From Inquilinus sp. KBS0705 (GTDB lineage: Bacteria > Bacteroidota > Bacteroidia > Sphingobacteriales > Sphingobacteriaceae), in assembly GCA_005938025.2 (NCBI GenBank), contig VCCI02000001.1:1302001-1366000 (forward strand): a stretch of DNA of 64,000 nucleotides, given 5' to 3'. Below are positions 44,563 to 53,746 of this stretch, piece after piece. Both the position numbers and the translations under genes were made by a program. Position 1 is the stretch's first letter, and every line of letters begins with the position of its first letter. Under the pieces are notes generated by a model. The model searched no databases. It worked only from the letters and a program-made list of their open reading frames with translations, and was not told the origin of the DNA.

Positions 44563-45657
44563 CTAAAGTTTGAAAGAAATGCCGAAGTTGATAGAGTAAT
44601 CTGCAAAGGCAGCATCACCATAGGTTACAATTCCGGTTTTTATTGAATTTTGCTTGTCGTTATAGCTTTGGGTACGCTTACGAACAACCGCAATTGGTAC
44701 GTTGGCAAATATATTCATGCGCTTAAAGCTATAGTTTAACGAAGGTTCTGCTGATACAACGTAGCCAGGGCGGCGCCATTTCTCGCTTTTACCAATCAGG
44801 TCATAAGCGGGCACACCCTCTAAACGGCCACCGGCAGATATAGTAAATGCCTTGGTAGTACCGAATGAGTAGTTTGCACCTAACCTGGCTAAGTATTGGT
44901 CGGGTACGCTCATAATATCCGACTCCGCCAAGGTAGGGCTCAATAACTCTAAATAGGTACGTGTACCGTTAGTATTACGCGGATTGGCCATATAATATAA
45001 GTTGGTGTATAAGCCAAAGTTGTTAGTTATATTTAAAAAGCCGTTTACCTCGGCAATAATACCTACACCGCCGTCGCCTAACTGGATAGATTGATCTACC
45101 GGGCGTTCTGATGGGGTAACGTTATAAAAATGATCCATGTAGTTGTAATCGCCGGTAGGCAACTTAATACCTAAACCAGCCTGTATATTACCTTTTGTAG
45201 CTTTGTGGCTATCCCATATCCATCTGTCGGCTACAATACGCATATCGCCAAAACCGTGCGAATGTGTGCTATGCCTTTCGGTTAAACCATGCTCATACAA
45301 TGATGAACGGGCGTTAATAAGGTAAGGTATACCAACCGTTACCGACCAGTATTTATCAAAGTTACGGGTAAGTGCAAGGTCGATAGTGGTTTGGTGATTA
45401 ATAACCTCGTTACCTAATACCTGGCGTTGTTTCTGCTCTTCGTTGCCTTTAAAGTGGCGGAATGATTTAAAGTAACGGAATGATGAAGTAAAATACCAGC
45501 TCTGGTCAGACGCGGCAGTAGTATCAAGCATAGGATGTTCCATTGTTAGAAACGAACCGTTACCCCTAATAGCAACGCAACCTTGCGCGCTTGCGGTAGT
45601 GTTATTGATAAATAAATATAAAGCAACCCCGGTAAGGAGTTTTAAATATGATTTCAT
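44563..45657 (-). CDS. Putative outer-membrane beta-barrel protein
   Basis: 364 residues from ATG at 45657, giving a signal peptide (MKSYLKLLTGVALYLFI... ending ASAQG); the ATG at 45684 would precede it with nine extra residues. The mature part alternates polar and aromatic residues, with many Tyr and Asn, and ends in INFGISFKL, a typical barrel terminus. No enzyme motif. It resembles the phenol-degradation-type (MetA-like) transporter family in style; substrate unknown. It is the last gene of an operon with a DoxX protein, a PAP2 lipoprotein and another barrel protein. Confidence 0.7.
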   Translation of the reverse strand: MKSYLKLLTGVALYLFINNTTASAQGCVAIRGNGSFLTMEHPMLDTTAASDQSWYFTSSFRYFKSFRHFKGNEEQKQRQVLGNEVINHQTTIDLALTRNFDKYWSVTVGIPYLINARSSLYEHGLTERHSTHSHGFGDMRIVADRWIWDSHKATKGNIQAGLGIKLPTGDYNYMDHFYNVTPSERPVDQSIQLGDGGVGIIAEVNGFLNITNNFGLYTNLYYMANPRNTNGTRTYLELLSPTLAESDIMSVPDQYLARLGANYSFGTTKAFTISAGGRLEGVPAYDLIGKSEKWRRPGYVVSAEPSLNYSFKRMNIFANVPIAVVRKRTQSYNDKQNSIKTGIVTYGDAAFADYSINFGISFKL

Positions 45658-45730
45658 TGTGTTGTAGGTTAATAAGTGATACAACCTTAAGCTGCAACCT
45701 GTAAATACAGGATTTTGTAATTGCTAATAA

Positions 45731-46534
45731 TTAATGTTTAAGTGCCCGGTTGAAAAAATGTATAGGAAACCCTGACGAGACCTGTTTTAGTGCAAACCAA
45801 AGCGCTATTAATGTACCGTAGCTCCCTCCACGTTCTATCCATTCAAACAATTCATAGTGTGGGTAAGGTAATTCGCTTACTATTTTCCATACTATAACTA
45901 CTAACAGGATATTACGCACAGGGCTTATCAGCACTGTAAATGCGGCAGCAAATTCAAATACACCAATAAATTGTGCCAGCCTGCCTGGGTTAGTAAACCC
46001 AAGCGATGCATATTGGCTAAGCAATCCTTTTTTCTCTATTAAGTTTAACCAGCCATGGCCTGCTAATAACATAAAGCCAACTAATTTTAGGCAAAGTGTT
46101 ACATTTTTTATTGAGGTTGCATCAATATCGGTGTCAGGATCAATTGGTTTAAATAGCTGTTTGAAGCTTTGCACACCGCCGGTAAGTATAAGCAGCGCAA
46201 GCGGGGCACCAAAATTACCTGCACGCTCAATAAACTCGGCAAAAGGCTCGCCTGATGCCGGCCGCAAAAAAGCCGTTAATGTACCCCAGATAACCAGCCA
46301 TAAAGCAACTGCACGTATAGGAAAAAATAACATAGTTAAGCCCATGGTTATATCAAATACACCAACCCAGGGCATCAGGGTGTAAGCCATCTCTTTGCCT
46401 ATACCAAACACCGCGAAATAATTACACCAAATTTGCTTGGTTATGATACCAAAAGCACCATGGCCAATAAAGCACATAGCAATTGCTATGCGCAGTATGT
46501 AATATATCTTTTGTTCGTTTTTAAGCGTTGCCAT
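45731..46534 (-). CDS. DoxX-like integral membrane protein
   Basis: 267 residues, ATG at 46534. About seven to eight hydrophobic segments form two similar halves: each has a segment like RIAIAMCFIGHGAFG or CLKLVGFMLLAGHGWLN, followed by a Pro/Gly-rich pair (MPWVGVFDITMG and AQFIGVFEFAAA). This is the DoxX/SURF4-like four-helix unit duplicated. It sits in the inner membrane. Related proteins take part in quinone or thiosulfate redox or stress responses; here the role is unknown. It is 13 bp after the PAP2 gene. Confidence 0.75.
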   Translation of the reverse strand: MATLKNEQKIYYILRIAIAMCFIGHGAFGIITKQIWCNYFAVFGIGKEMAYTLMPWVGVFDITMGLTMLFFPIRAVALWLVIWGTLTAFLRPASGEPFAEFIERAGNFGAPLALLILTGGVQSFKQLFKPIDPDTDIDATSIKNVTLCLKLVGFMLLAGHGWLNLIEKKGLLSQYASLGFTNPGRLAQFIGVFEFAAAFTVLISPVRNILLVVIVWKIVSELPYPHYELFEWIERGGSYGTLIALWFALKQVSSGFPIHFFNRALKH

Positions 46535-46547
46535 CTTCGTCAGTTCT

Positions 46548-48092
46548 TTAGTTGCCTGCTCCGTCTATTTTCGCACGGTTTATGGCGTATTGGCCTACTT
46601 TTACACCGGTTTGCAAACCAACTTCGCAATCGCTGCGGTAATGGATGGCTCCGTAAAGTCTAGACATTGCTGCCTCGTGTGCCATATCCATAAAAGCGTT
46701 TGCTTTTTCGGGAACCAAATAACCTAATATCGTTGCAGCTGCACCGCTAAAGTTAGAGTGACCTGATGTATACGACGGAAAGTTTGGTATACCAGTAAGC
46801 GTTTTAATATTCATTACCATTTGTGTTGGGCGAGGGTTAAAGTAGTAATACTTAGCATCCCAACATACAATGGCGGCGTCCATTTCGGCCATATTTAACA
46901 AGGCAAAATTACGTGCCCAACGCACTTCGCTGTAGTTGTGTTTTACAAACTCATCTGCTGCAATAGTGTTCCAATGACCCGGAGGGGTTACTGTACCCAC
47001 GCCATCGGCCCAAAAGTTAACTATACGCTCATGCTCGCGGCTTTTGTCTTCACTCATGCGTAAAACCTCGTCCGATTCCTTTTTAAACTCAGGAGAACCA
47101 GTTGCATATGGTGCAGGCGGGCGCAATGCTACTACGGTAAGGGTATCAAATAAAAATGGCAAAACCTTTGTAAATAATGGCAACATTGGTGGCCTTTTTG
47201 GTAACTCCAAACTAACCCATGGGGTTAAGCCTTTGGCAGTGGTGGTAGTTTCAAGGCTTTTCCAGTAATCGGGTGTGCCGATTGCTTTACCGGCCCTATC
47301 GGTACGTGCACGTGCTAAAAATACTGTGGCAACTTGTTTACCTAATGCTTCGCCGGCATCCATATCAGAGCGCACATTAGCACCGGCCATTATACGATAT
47401 AACTTTTCTTCGGCTACTTTTTGCTGTATATAAGCCAGATCGCCAGGGAAAAGCAATTCCATCATTTTAGCTGTAGCACCTGCTACAACAGCATCTTCGC
47501 TTGGGTACGATGGCAATGTTGATTGCGGCACCAAAGCCTTAACAGATGGGTTGTTTTTGTATGGGGCTAAACGGCCAAACTTCTTTTTAAACTTCCAGGC
47601 GGCCACCAAAGCATCGTATTGGGCTGCACTTACGTAAGCATAGGCACGTGCTGCATACGGCGGGTTTGAGAAAGGAAATAATGGGTAAGCTAATGGATTG
47701 GTAGCATCGGGGAAAGGATAGCTTCCATCATCGTTTTGATACGGTGGCAGATTGTGTTTAGCAACCAGTTCGCGTAGTATCTCGTTCCAACGTAAAACCG
47801 AACCGGCGCTCCAGTAGTTAATAATATTCTTTTGCTCGGTGGTTAGATTTTGCTGGTAGCTTTTTATCTCGTTAATATCGGCCGCGTAGTTTGGCGATGT
47901 AATTGGATCTGGCGTAGCTATAGTAAGCGTAGCCGTATCTATTAATATGGTTTTCCAGTTACCAGCATCGGCATCAATATTGGTAGGGTTTAGTTGCTTG
48001 TATAGCTGATTACGCTCTTCTATCGTTTTCTTACACGACGTATTAAAAAGAGCTGCAGATAAAAGCGTTATATATAGTATATGTTTTTTCAT
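46548..48092 (-). CDS. PAP2 / vanadium-haloperoxidase-like lipoprotein
   Basis: 514 residues from ATG at 48092. This start gives a lipoprotein signal peptide ending in Cys20 (LFNTSCKK); the longer in-frame ATG at 48152 lies inside the previous gene. The C-terminal third has the acid phosphatase motifs in order: KYYYFNPRP, SYTSGHSNFSG and SRLYGAIHYRSD. The fold binds phosphate or vanadate and acts as a phosphatase or haloperoxidase. It is anchored in the outer or inner membrane facing the periplasm. The upstream barrel gene ends 7 bp before it and the DoxX gene follows by 13 bp. Confidence 0.9.
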   Translation of the reverse strand: MKKHILYITLLSAALFNTSCKKTIEERNQLYKQLNPTNIDADAGNWKTILIDTATLTIATPDPITSPNYAADINEIKSYQQNLTTEQKNIINYWSAGSVLRWNEILRELVAKHNLPPYQNDDGSYPFPDATNPLAYPLFPFSNPPYAARAYAYVSAAQYDALVAAWKFKKKFGRLAPYKNNPSVKALVPQSTLPSYPSEDAVVAGATAKMMELLFPGDLAYIQQKVAEEKLYRIMAGANVRSDMDAGEALGKQVATVFLARARTDRAGKAIGTPDYWKSLETTTTAKGLTPWVSLELPKRPPMLPLFTKVLPFLFDTLTVVALRPPAPYATGSPEFKKESDEVLRMSEDKSREHERIVNFWADGVGTVTPPGHWNTIAADEFVKHNYSEVRWARNFALLNMAEMDAAIVCWDAKYYYFNPRPTQMVMNIKTLTGIPNFPSYTSGHSNFSGAAATILGYLVPEKANAFMDMAHEAAMSRLYGAIHYRSDCEVGLQTGVKVGQYAINRAKIDGAGN

Positions 48093-48099
48093 GGTCTTC

Positions 48100-49041
48100 T
48101 TATTTATCTGATTTATCCTTTTTAACAGCAAATACATAATACACGCCGCCAAAGATCGAGTTGTTTTGCCCTACGTTGCGGCCGCTTACTACGTGGTTAC
48201 CACCTGCTGTAAATTCAAGCCCTTCAAGCGATTGAAAGCTGTATTTAAAAATTGCGCCTACCATAGTAGCATTCATTCGGTTACTTGGAAAAGGCATATT
48301 GTTTTTAGTGATATCAAAGCCACCCAACGAGGTTACTTTAGTCCAGGTACCTTCGGCATTAAATTTTAAACTGCGGTAACCGGCACTTAACAAAAAGTTG
48401 GTCGCATTTGGCATTGCCACCTGGTCGGTATAGTGCATTGAGGTGGTGTAGTACGAGTCGCGGTCAATAGTGATATTGTCTTTACGTACATATTGGCCTG
48501 CACCGGCAATAAAAAACCTACCCTCCTGATAATTCACCAATCCGCGTAGTGCTATGCTTTTACTTTGCATACCAATGGCAAGCGGTAAATAATCAGCCTC
48601 GTACTTATTTAATGGGATGCTTCCTGATAAAATACCATGTACGCTTAATAAACCTGTACCAACTTCTTGCTTTACGGCCATCCATTTAAAGGCAAGGCTA
48701 ATGTCCTGCACACCGCTTTGGCCTCTAAGGGTACCTGCCGATGCATTGGTTTTTATATAAGGAACCATAAATAATAAATTGATACGGTTACTTAACCCAT
48801 AGTTGCCGCCTACAGCGTAAACATTACTGCTAACTGTGCCTAAGTTTAAATTTTTGCGTCTAAAGGTTCCCTCCCAGTAATGGTCCCAACTGTTGTGTGT
48901 GTAAACGCCTGCTGCGCAAAAGTAATTTTTGGGTATCATTAAGGCATCTGTTTCGGTTTGGGCGCTGGCAAATTGTGAAAGGGCCATGCAAACCAAAACT
49001 GCCATACAATACCTGTATGTATTTTGTAAAATCTGTTTCAT
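48100..49041 (-). CDS. Putative outer-membrane beta-barrel protein
   Basis: 313 residues with a signal peptide ending near ASAQT (residue 28). The mature chain alternates hydrophobic and polar residues, rich in Tyr, Asn and Gly, with segments such as NYGLSNRINLLFMVPYI and FGGVYYVFAV near the end, all consistent with a barrel of the same general kind as the one at 44563-45657. No enzyme motif. It is the first gene of the four-gene operon. The perfect inverted repeat at 49076-49114 lies just upstream. Confidence 0.7.
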   Translation of the reverse strand: MKQILQNTYRYCMAVLVCMALSQFASAQTETDALMIPKNYFCAAGVYTHNSWDHYWEGTFRRKNLNLGTVSSNVYAVGGNYGLSNRINLLFMVPYIKTNASAGTLRGQSGVQDISLAFKWMAVKQEVGTGLLSVHGILSGSIPLNKYEADYLPLAIGMQSKSIALRGLVNYQEGRFFIAGAGQYVRKDNITIDRDSYYTTSMHYTDQVAMPNATNFLLSAGYRSLKFNAEGTWTKVTSLGGFDITKNNMPFPSNRMNATMVGAIFKYSFQSLEGLEFTAGGNHVVSGRNVGQNNSIFGGVYYVFAVKKDKSDK

Positions 49042-49075
49042 GAATAAGGATTAAAAGGATAAAAAGTTATATCAG

Positions 49076-49114
49076 GCATCAACTGCCAATCGTCTCAAAA
49101 TCAGCAGTTGATGC
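49076..49114. repeat. Perfect 11-bp inverted repeat upstream of the PAP2 operon
   Basis: GCATCAACTGC at 49076-49086 and its exact complement at 49104-49114, with a 17-base spacer. It lies between the gene ending at 49223 and the start at 49041. It could be a terminator for the former or an operator for the latter; no T-run adjoins it. Confidence 0.6.
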
Positions 49115-49222
49115 ATAATATTTATACCACAGCATACGCGATTACATAGCATTGATGACAAAATGAAAAAGCATCAATACAAATGTTAACGTAAGGCGAT
49201 AAAAGTTCTTAAATAATATTAA

Positions 49223-49774
49223 TCAACCGATGTGGTTTGGCGGTTTGCCGGGAGATTCGATGTATGGATTTGTTAAACCGATAGATATAGGGTTTTCCCT
49301 CTTTAAGGCGGAGTTTGTGAATGAAAGGAATTCATGATCAGCCACGGGCATATTACATTCAAACCCTGTAGCAACTTTTTTAACGGCGGATTCCTGCCCT
49401 TTTTTGCTTACCGGTACATCGCTCATATTTTTGGCTACGATAAGGTTGGCGTTTTCTAAGCGTGTTTTGGTTGGGTTGGCAATACAAACCAGGTACATGG
49501 TGTCTCTGGTCATTTTAACACCAACGTAATGATAATAATTATCCTTTAGCTGAATTTGACCTTGCACATGTTCATAGTCGGGCCAATCCTGTATACCCGG
49601 GGTTTTTACCGGAAGTTTTATTTGTACCAATTGTGTGGCATCTACTTTGTTTTCGTAGATACTTTTAACAATTTGATCTTCTGATTGGTGGATAAAATAT
49701 TGAAAGATAAGGGTATAGCCACCTGTATTAAACAGGTGCATACTTAACAGAATTATAGCAAAAAACCTTTTCAC
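49223..49774 (-). CDS. Exported protein of unknown function
   Basis: 183 residues. An N-terminal hydrophobic segment (FFAIILLSMHLFNTGGYTLIF) acts as a signal peptide or anchor. The mature part is polar and ends in a Pro-rich tail, ESPGKPPNHIG. The single Cys lies in FECNMP. I do not recognise a family; similar anchored proteins with a Pro-rich end are found in Bacteroidota near metal or TonB systems, but nothing nearby supports that here. It is monocistronic, 88 bp downstream of the GH130 gene. Confidence 0.65.
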   Translation of the reverse strand: MKRFFAIILLSMHLFNTGGYTLIFQYFIHQSEDQIVKSIYENKVDATQLVQIKLPVKTPGIQDWPDYEHVQGQIQLKDNYYHYVGVKMTRDTMYLVCIANPTKTRLENANLIVAKNMSDVPVSKKGQESAVKKVATGFECNMPVADHEFLSFTNSALKRENPISIGLTNPYIESPGKPPNHIG

Positions 49775-49862
49775 TTATCTTTAGGGGGTATTAATTAGGT
49801 TTAATACAAGGTAAATATATATAATTAATTATTTAATGCAAATAAATTACAAAAAAACAAGC

Positions 49863-50969
49863 TTATTTACGCGGCTTGTATACGGCTACAGCTACTCTTG
49901 AGTCGGCGCAGCCATAATAAAGGAACCATTGTTGATGGAAAAACACTAATCCCTCCATAAAAACAGTACCTGCGGGGTATTGGCCGCTTTTTTCAAAAGG
50001 CTCTTTTGGCACAAAAAATGGTTTATCAAGCCTGTGCAATGGTTTTGTAGGGTCGGTAACCGAAAATATAACCTGGCCACCGCAATACGAATTACCCGTA
50101 TAGTTTTTATCACCGTAATTGATATTGTTTTTACCATTATACAGTAACAAAATCCCTTTTGGTGTAACTATTGCCGGAGGGCCACACTCTGTTAAGTCAC
50201 TATCAAAGTAATTTTTTCTTGGGGATATCAATGCTTTTAAAGTACTGTCGGCATTAATTAGCGGCTGCCAGTTTACCATATCGGTAGATGTTGCGGCATA
50301 CACACCTGTTTCGCCCCAATACATCCAGTATTTACCATTTATTTTGGCAATAACCTGTTTACCACCAGCTATTTTTGTAATGATTGAAGCAGATTTACTG
50401 GCGATATTAAAAAACTTACCATGATAAGCTTTACGAAATATAGGCCCGTGCTTGGTCCATTTTTTCAGATCTTTTGAAGTAGCTACACCTAAGCGAGGGA
50501 TATCATGGTTCCATTGTGTATAAAAAACCACGTAGGTGCCGTTCGCTGTCATAGCAACACGAGGGTCCTCGCAACCGCCTGTCCATTCAAACGCTTTCTG
50601 ACTATCGTTATCGGGGTACAACACAGGTACCGGCGAACGTTTAACAGATGTGCCGGTACTGCTTTCCGCCAGTCCCAAACGCGACGTCCGCCCCCCTATC
50701 CCTGTCCCTGACTTATCCTCGGCCCGGTATAGGATATATATTTTACCGTTTTTAATGGTGGCAGCCGGGTTAAAGGTGTCGTTAGATTCCCAATCCATTT
50801 GCTTTTTGCGCATTGGGTCGTAAAAGCGGGTGGTACTATCCGGGCTAATTAATGGATTAACACCCGCTGGCCTAACAAATGGCCCGAAAGCCCAGGCTGG
50901 CAATTGCTGCGCGCTTGCAGCATTAAATGCAATAATAAACAGCGCTAATAATTGTAAATATCTTCTCAT
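49863..50969 (-). CDS. GH130-like secreted glycosidase/phosphorylase
   Basis: 368 residues with a signal peptide MRRYLQLLALFIIAFNAASAQ. The five-bladed-propeller GH130 signatures are visible: FNPAATIKNGKIYILYRAEDK, then FEWTGGCEDPRVAMT with its conserved Glu-Asp-Pro-Arg, and VVFYTQWNH. GH130 enzymes phosphorolyse or hydrolyse beta-mannosides. A secreted member acts outside the cytoplasm, where hydrolysis is more likely than phosphorolysis; that is inference. It starts 8 bp after the methyltransferase gene, so the two are in one operon. Confidence 0.88.
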   Translation of the reverse strand: MRRYLQLLALFIIAFNAASAQQLPAWAFGPFVRPAGVNPLISPDSTTRFYDPMRKKQMDWESNDTFNPAATIKNGKIYILYRAEDKSGTGIGGRTSRLGLAESSTGTSVKRSPVPVLYPDNDSQKAFEWTGGCEDPRVAMTANGTYVVFYTQWNHDIPRLGVATSKDLKKWTKHGPIFRKAYHGKFFNIASKSASIITKIAGGKQVIAKINGKYWMYWGETGVYAATSTDMVNWQPLINADSTLKALISPRKNYFDSDLTECGPPAIVTPKGILLLYNGKNNINYGDKNYTGNSYCGGQVIFSVTDPTKPLHRLDKPFFVPKEPFEKSGQYPAGTVFMEGLVFFHQQWFLYYGCADSRVAVAVYKPRK

Positions 50970-50977
50970 ATAACAAA

Positions 50978-51667
50978 TCAGTCTACCGGCGTTAACCGGG
51001 CTAAGTATTGGTCCATACTATCATCATACAAAATCTCCACCGTCCAGCCCCCCTGCCTGGCAACGTTTGTTAGCGCTACCTTATCTATATAAAGCCATTT
51101 AAACCAGTCTGTTTTTTTGCCTTTATAAGTGTATTGATACCATAGTTCACCATAATAGTTATCGGCAGGTAAATCACCATCGTACAAATAAGCAATATCG
51201 GATGAATCGAATAATAATTGGCCGCCCGGGTTCAGGAGATGTTTGGTTTGCTGTAAAAATAAGTGTAATTGTTTAATTGTGCCGCATAAACCAATACCAT
51301 TCATCATTAATAATAAGGTATCGTATTTATGGCCTGTGTAAGTAAATATATCTCCTTCTATGGCTTTAACAACGCCACGCAGTTTCATAATATTTACCGC
51401 TTTGGCAGATATATCTAAAGCGGTTACATCAAAGCCCTGCGTTTGCAATATTAAAGCATGGCTACCTGCTCCTGCCCCAATATCAAGCACTTTACCATGG
51501 CATTTAGTCAAAGCTATTTGCTCCAGCTCGGGCATATCGGCGTAATCTCTAAAAAATACATCAAGCGGCATTTCTTCCTTTGGGCCATAGCGGTTATTTA
51601 TCCAAAGTTTGTTGCTTTGCACATTTTCAAAATGATCTGACAACGCGGTTCCTAATATATCCTGCAC
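50978..51667 (-). CDS. Class I SAM-dependent methyltransferase
   Basis: 229 residues, cytoplasmic. The SAM-binding motif I is VLDIGAGAGSHALIL, the acidic end of strand two is DVTALDIS, and the later DTLLLMMNGIGL and GGQLLFDSSDI segments fit the Rossmann-like methyltransferase fold. The substrate cannot be inferred. It forms a two-gene operon with GH130 (8 bp) and is divergent from the metallo-beta-lactamase-fold gene across 90 bp, where I see no clear promoter motif. Confidence 0.88.
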   Translation of the reverse strand: MQDILGTALSDHFENVQSNKLWINNRYGPKEEMPLDVFFRDYADMPELEQIALTKCHGKVLDIGAGAGSHALILQTQGFDVTALDISAKAVNIMKLRGVVKAIEGDIFTYTGHKYDTLLLMMNGIGLCGTIKQLHLFLQQTKHLLNPGGQLLFDSSDIAYLYDGDLPADNYYGELWYQYTYKGKKTDWFKWLYIDKVALTNVARQGGWTVEILYDDSMDQYLARLTPVD

Positions 51668-51757
51668 GGTAATTATAATGGTGTTATATAACCCAAAGTA
51701 AGCAAATCCATTTAAGTATATTAAAGAAATATTAACTTCACTGCATAATTCATCAGC

Positions 51758-52597
51758 ATGAAATTACATACCATTGATACCGGTTTTTTTAAATTAGATG
51801 GCGGTGCCATGTTTGGCGTAGTGCCCAAAGCTATATGGCAAAAAACAAATCCCTCCGATGAGAACAACCTATGTACATGGGCTATGCGCTGCCTGCTGAT
51901 AGAAGATGGCAAACGTTTAATTTTAGTAGATACGGGTATAGGCAATAAGCAGGACGATAAGTTTTTTAGCCATTATTACCTGCATGGTAACGCAACAATA
52001 GATAGTTCGTTAGCTACAAAGGGTTTTCACCGCGATGATATTACTGATGTGTTTTTAACCCACCTGCATTTCGACCACGTTGGCGGCGCTGTAATTCGCA
52101 ATGGTGAAAAACTACAACCTGCATTTAAAAATGCCAACTATTGGAGCAATCCCCAACATTGGGATTGGGCGGTAAACCCTAACGAGCGCGAAAAAGCATC
52201 GTTTTTAAAGGATAATATACTGCCAATACAACAAAGCGGACAGCTTAAGTTTATTGAGGCTGAGGATGGCGTGAAATTTACTGACGAAATAAGCATCCGT
52301 TTTGCCTTTGGCCACACAGATGCCATGATGCTGCCGCAAATTACCTACAAGGGCAAGCAATTATTATATATGGCCGATCTGCTGCCATCTGTTGGGCATA
52401 TACCCCTGCCCTATGTTATGGCCTATGATATGTTCCCGCTTAAAACCCTAACCGAGCGTAAACTATACTGGAACGAAGCGGTAGAAAAAGAATACGTCCT
52501 ATACCTGGAACACGACCCTATTAATGAATGCTGCACGCTGCAACAAACCGAAAAAGGAATTAGAGTTAAGGAAACATTTAGATTAGACGAGATATAG
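51758..52597 (+). CDS. Metallo-beta-lactamase-fold hydrolase
   Basis: 279 residues. The zinc motif HLHFDH is at residues 102-107, preceded by LILVDTGIGNK, with a later His in FAFGHTDAMM and Asp in YMADLLP, and a terminal His in LEHDP. All metal ligands of the lactonase/AHL-lactonase-like MBL subgroup are present. It hydrolyses an ester, lactone or thioester of unknown kind in the cytoplasm. Its gene ends at a heptad-type inverted repeat that separates it from the convergent XRE gene. Confidence 0.88.
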   Translation: MKLHTIDTGFFKLDGGAMFGVVPKAIWQKTNPSDENNLCTWAMRCLLIEDGKRLILVDTGIGNKQDDKFFSHYYLHGNATIDSSLATKGFHRDDITDVFLTHLHFDHVGGAVIRNGEKLQPAFKNANYWSNPQHWDWAVNPNEREKASFLKDNILPIQQSGQLKFIEAEDGVKFTDEISIRFAFGHTDAMMLPQITYKGKQLLYMADLLPSVGHIPLPYVMAYDMFPLKTLTERKLYWNEAVEKEYVLYLEHDPINECCTLQQTEKGIRVKETFRLDEI

Positions 52598-52603
52598 TTA
52601 AGA

Positions 52604-52720
52604 GACTAAAATCTAAACACCAAATTCTAAAATTCCAAACTCTAAAAATCTAACATTGAGAATACTATTAAAACTTAGAATTTCGGATTTAGAGTTTAGG
52701 ATTTAGGATTTAAAAGTTTA
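52604..52720. repeat. Heptad-type inverted repeat between convergent genes
   Basis: The left side carries CTA triplets (52606, 52613, 52627, 52642, 52650) in degenerate 7-base units. The right side carries TAG triplets (52676, 52690, 52697, 52704) with the same step, so the two sides are complementary. The right side runs into the stop codon of the gene ending at 52718. It probably works as a bidirectional terminator. Confidence 0.7.
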
Positions 52721-52921
52721 AGATTGATACTCTAAAATATCTCCGGGTTGACAGTCCAATGCTTTACAAATAGCTTCGAGGGTTTCTATACGGATAGCCT
52801 TAGCCTTGCCGGTTTTTAAAATAGACAGGTTAGATATCGTAATGCCTACCCGCTCGCTTAACTCATTTAACGACATTTTTCGCCGGGCCATCATTACGTC
52901 GAGGTTGATGATAATTGGCAT
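52718..52921 (-). CDS. Small XRE-family HTH regulator (YozG-like)
   Basis: 67 residues, nearly all helix-turn-helix: ARRKMSLNELSERVGITISNL followed by LKTGKAKAIRIETLEAICKAL and the closing CQPGDILEYQ. This is the short Cro/CI-like regulator typically encoded with a DUF2975 membrane protein, as is the case here (3 bp gap). It probably regulates that pair. The ATG at 52921 is the only start that leaves the whole domain. Confidence 0.9.
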   Translation of the reverse strand: MPIIINLDVMMARRKMSLNELSERVGITISNLSILKTGKAKAIRIETLEAICKALDCQPGDILEYQS

Positions 52922-52924
52922 AGT

Positions 52925-53575
52925 TTAAATAGTTAGGTCTTGCTCTTCTTTTAAACGGCTGCCCTGTTTAAAAACTTCAGCGATAATAAAAACAAATATG
53001 GCCATTAATACTGCGCCTAAATCAAATGTAGATGTGTCAATTGCTTTAAGCGGCGGCAATACCAGGTAAGTTTTCTCGATGTAGTTTAACCGCTCAAACG
53101 CGTAGTTGGCAATGCTATATAATACTAACGCTATCCCAACATCACGCAGTACAATACTACAGGCCTCATTAAACATGGTTCCTTTGTATATAATAACCAA
53201 CACCTTGTTAATGTTGCGCACTATTCTGATAAGCAAAATAAGGATAAATATAGCTAAGGCAACCATCACCACATCAAACCACCAGGGCGTATTTACCACA
53301 TCTGGGTTTAGCCTAACATCGCCGACAACGCTTATATTTTGCACACTGTAATCGGTGCCGGCTTTTAATACCGTGTCTTTTTTACCTGTAAACGAAGCCC
53401 CGTCTAAAGCAACATGGCTCAATAATCGGCTATGGTGAGGTGTAGCATCCATGCTTCTGTATCCATCGTTCCAACCGTCTATAGCTCCCCTATAAGCATC
53501 AGGGGCAATATCCTTAAGCACTAAAAGGGCAAACACAACATAAACCAGTATTTGTAACAACCGTATTCTTTTCAT
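52925..53575 (-). CDS. DUF2975 family membrane protein
   Basis: 216 residues with four hydrophobic segments: about 7-23, 101-120, 146-163 and 187-205. A polar loop of roughly 75 residues separates the first and second. DUF2975 proteins are inner-membrane proteins of unknown role, nearly always beside a small XRE regulator. It is the first gene of that pair, and its upstream region is shared with divergent rpoD. Confidence 0.8.
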   Translation of the reverse strand: MKRIRLLQILVYVVFALLVLKDIAPDAYRGAIDGWNDGYRSMDATPHHSRLLSHVALDGASFTGKKDTVLKAGTDYSVQNISVVGDVRLNPDVVNTPWWFDVVMVALAIFILILLIRIVRNINKVLVIIYKGTMFNEACSIVLRDVGIALVLYSIANYAFERLNYIEKTYLVLPPLKAIDTSTFDLGAVLMAIFVFIIAEVFKQGSRLKEEQDLTI

Positions 53576-53746
53576 AGTGATTTTATTACATGATACAAAT
53601 AGAGCTAATGTTTATTATAAATCAAAATTTATTTATTGAATAGCAATAAATATTATCTATTTAACAATTAATAAAAATCATTTTTCATTTAATAGTAAAA
53701 TACTGTGTTTATTAGTATTTAAATATTATTTTTAGAAACAAATTTG

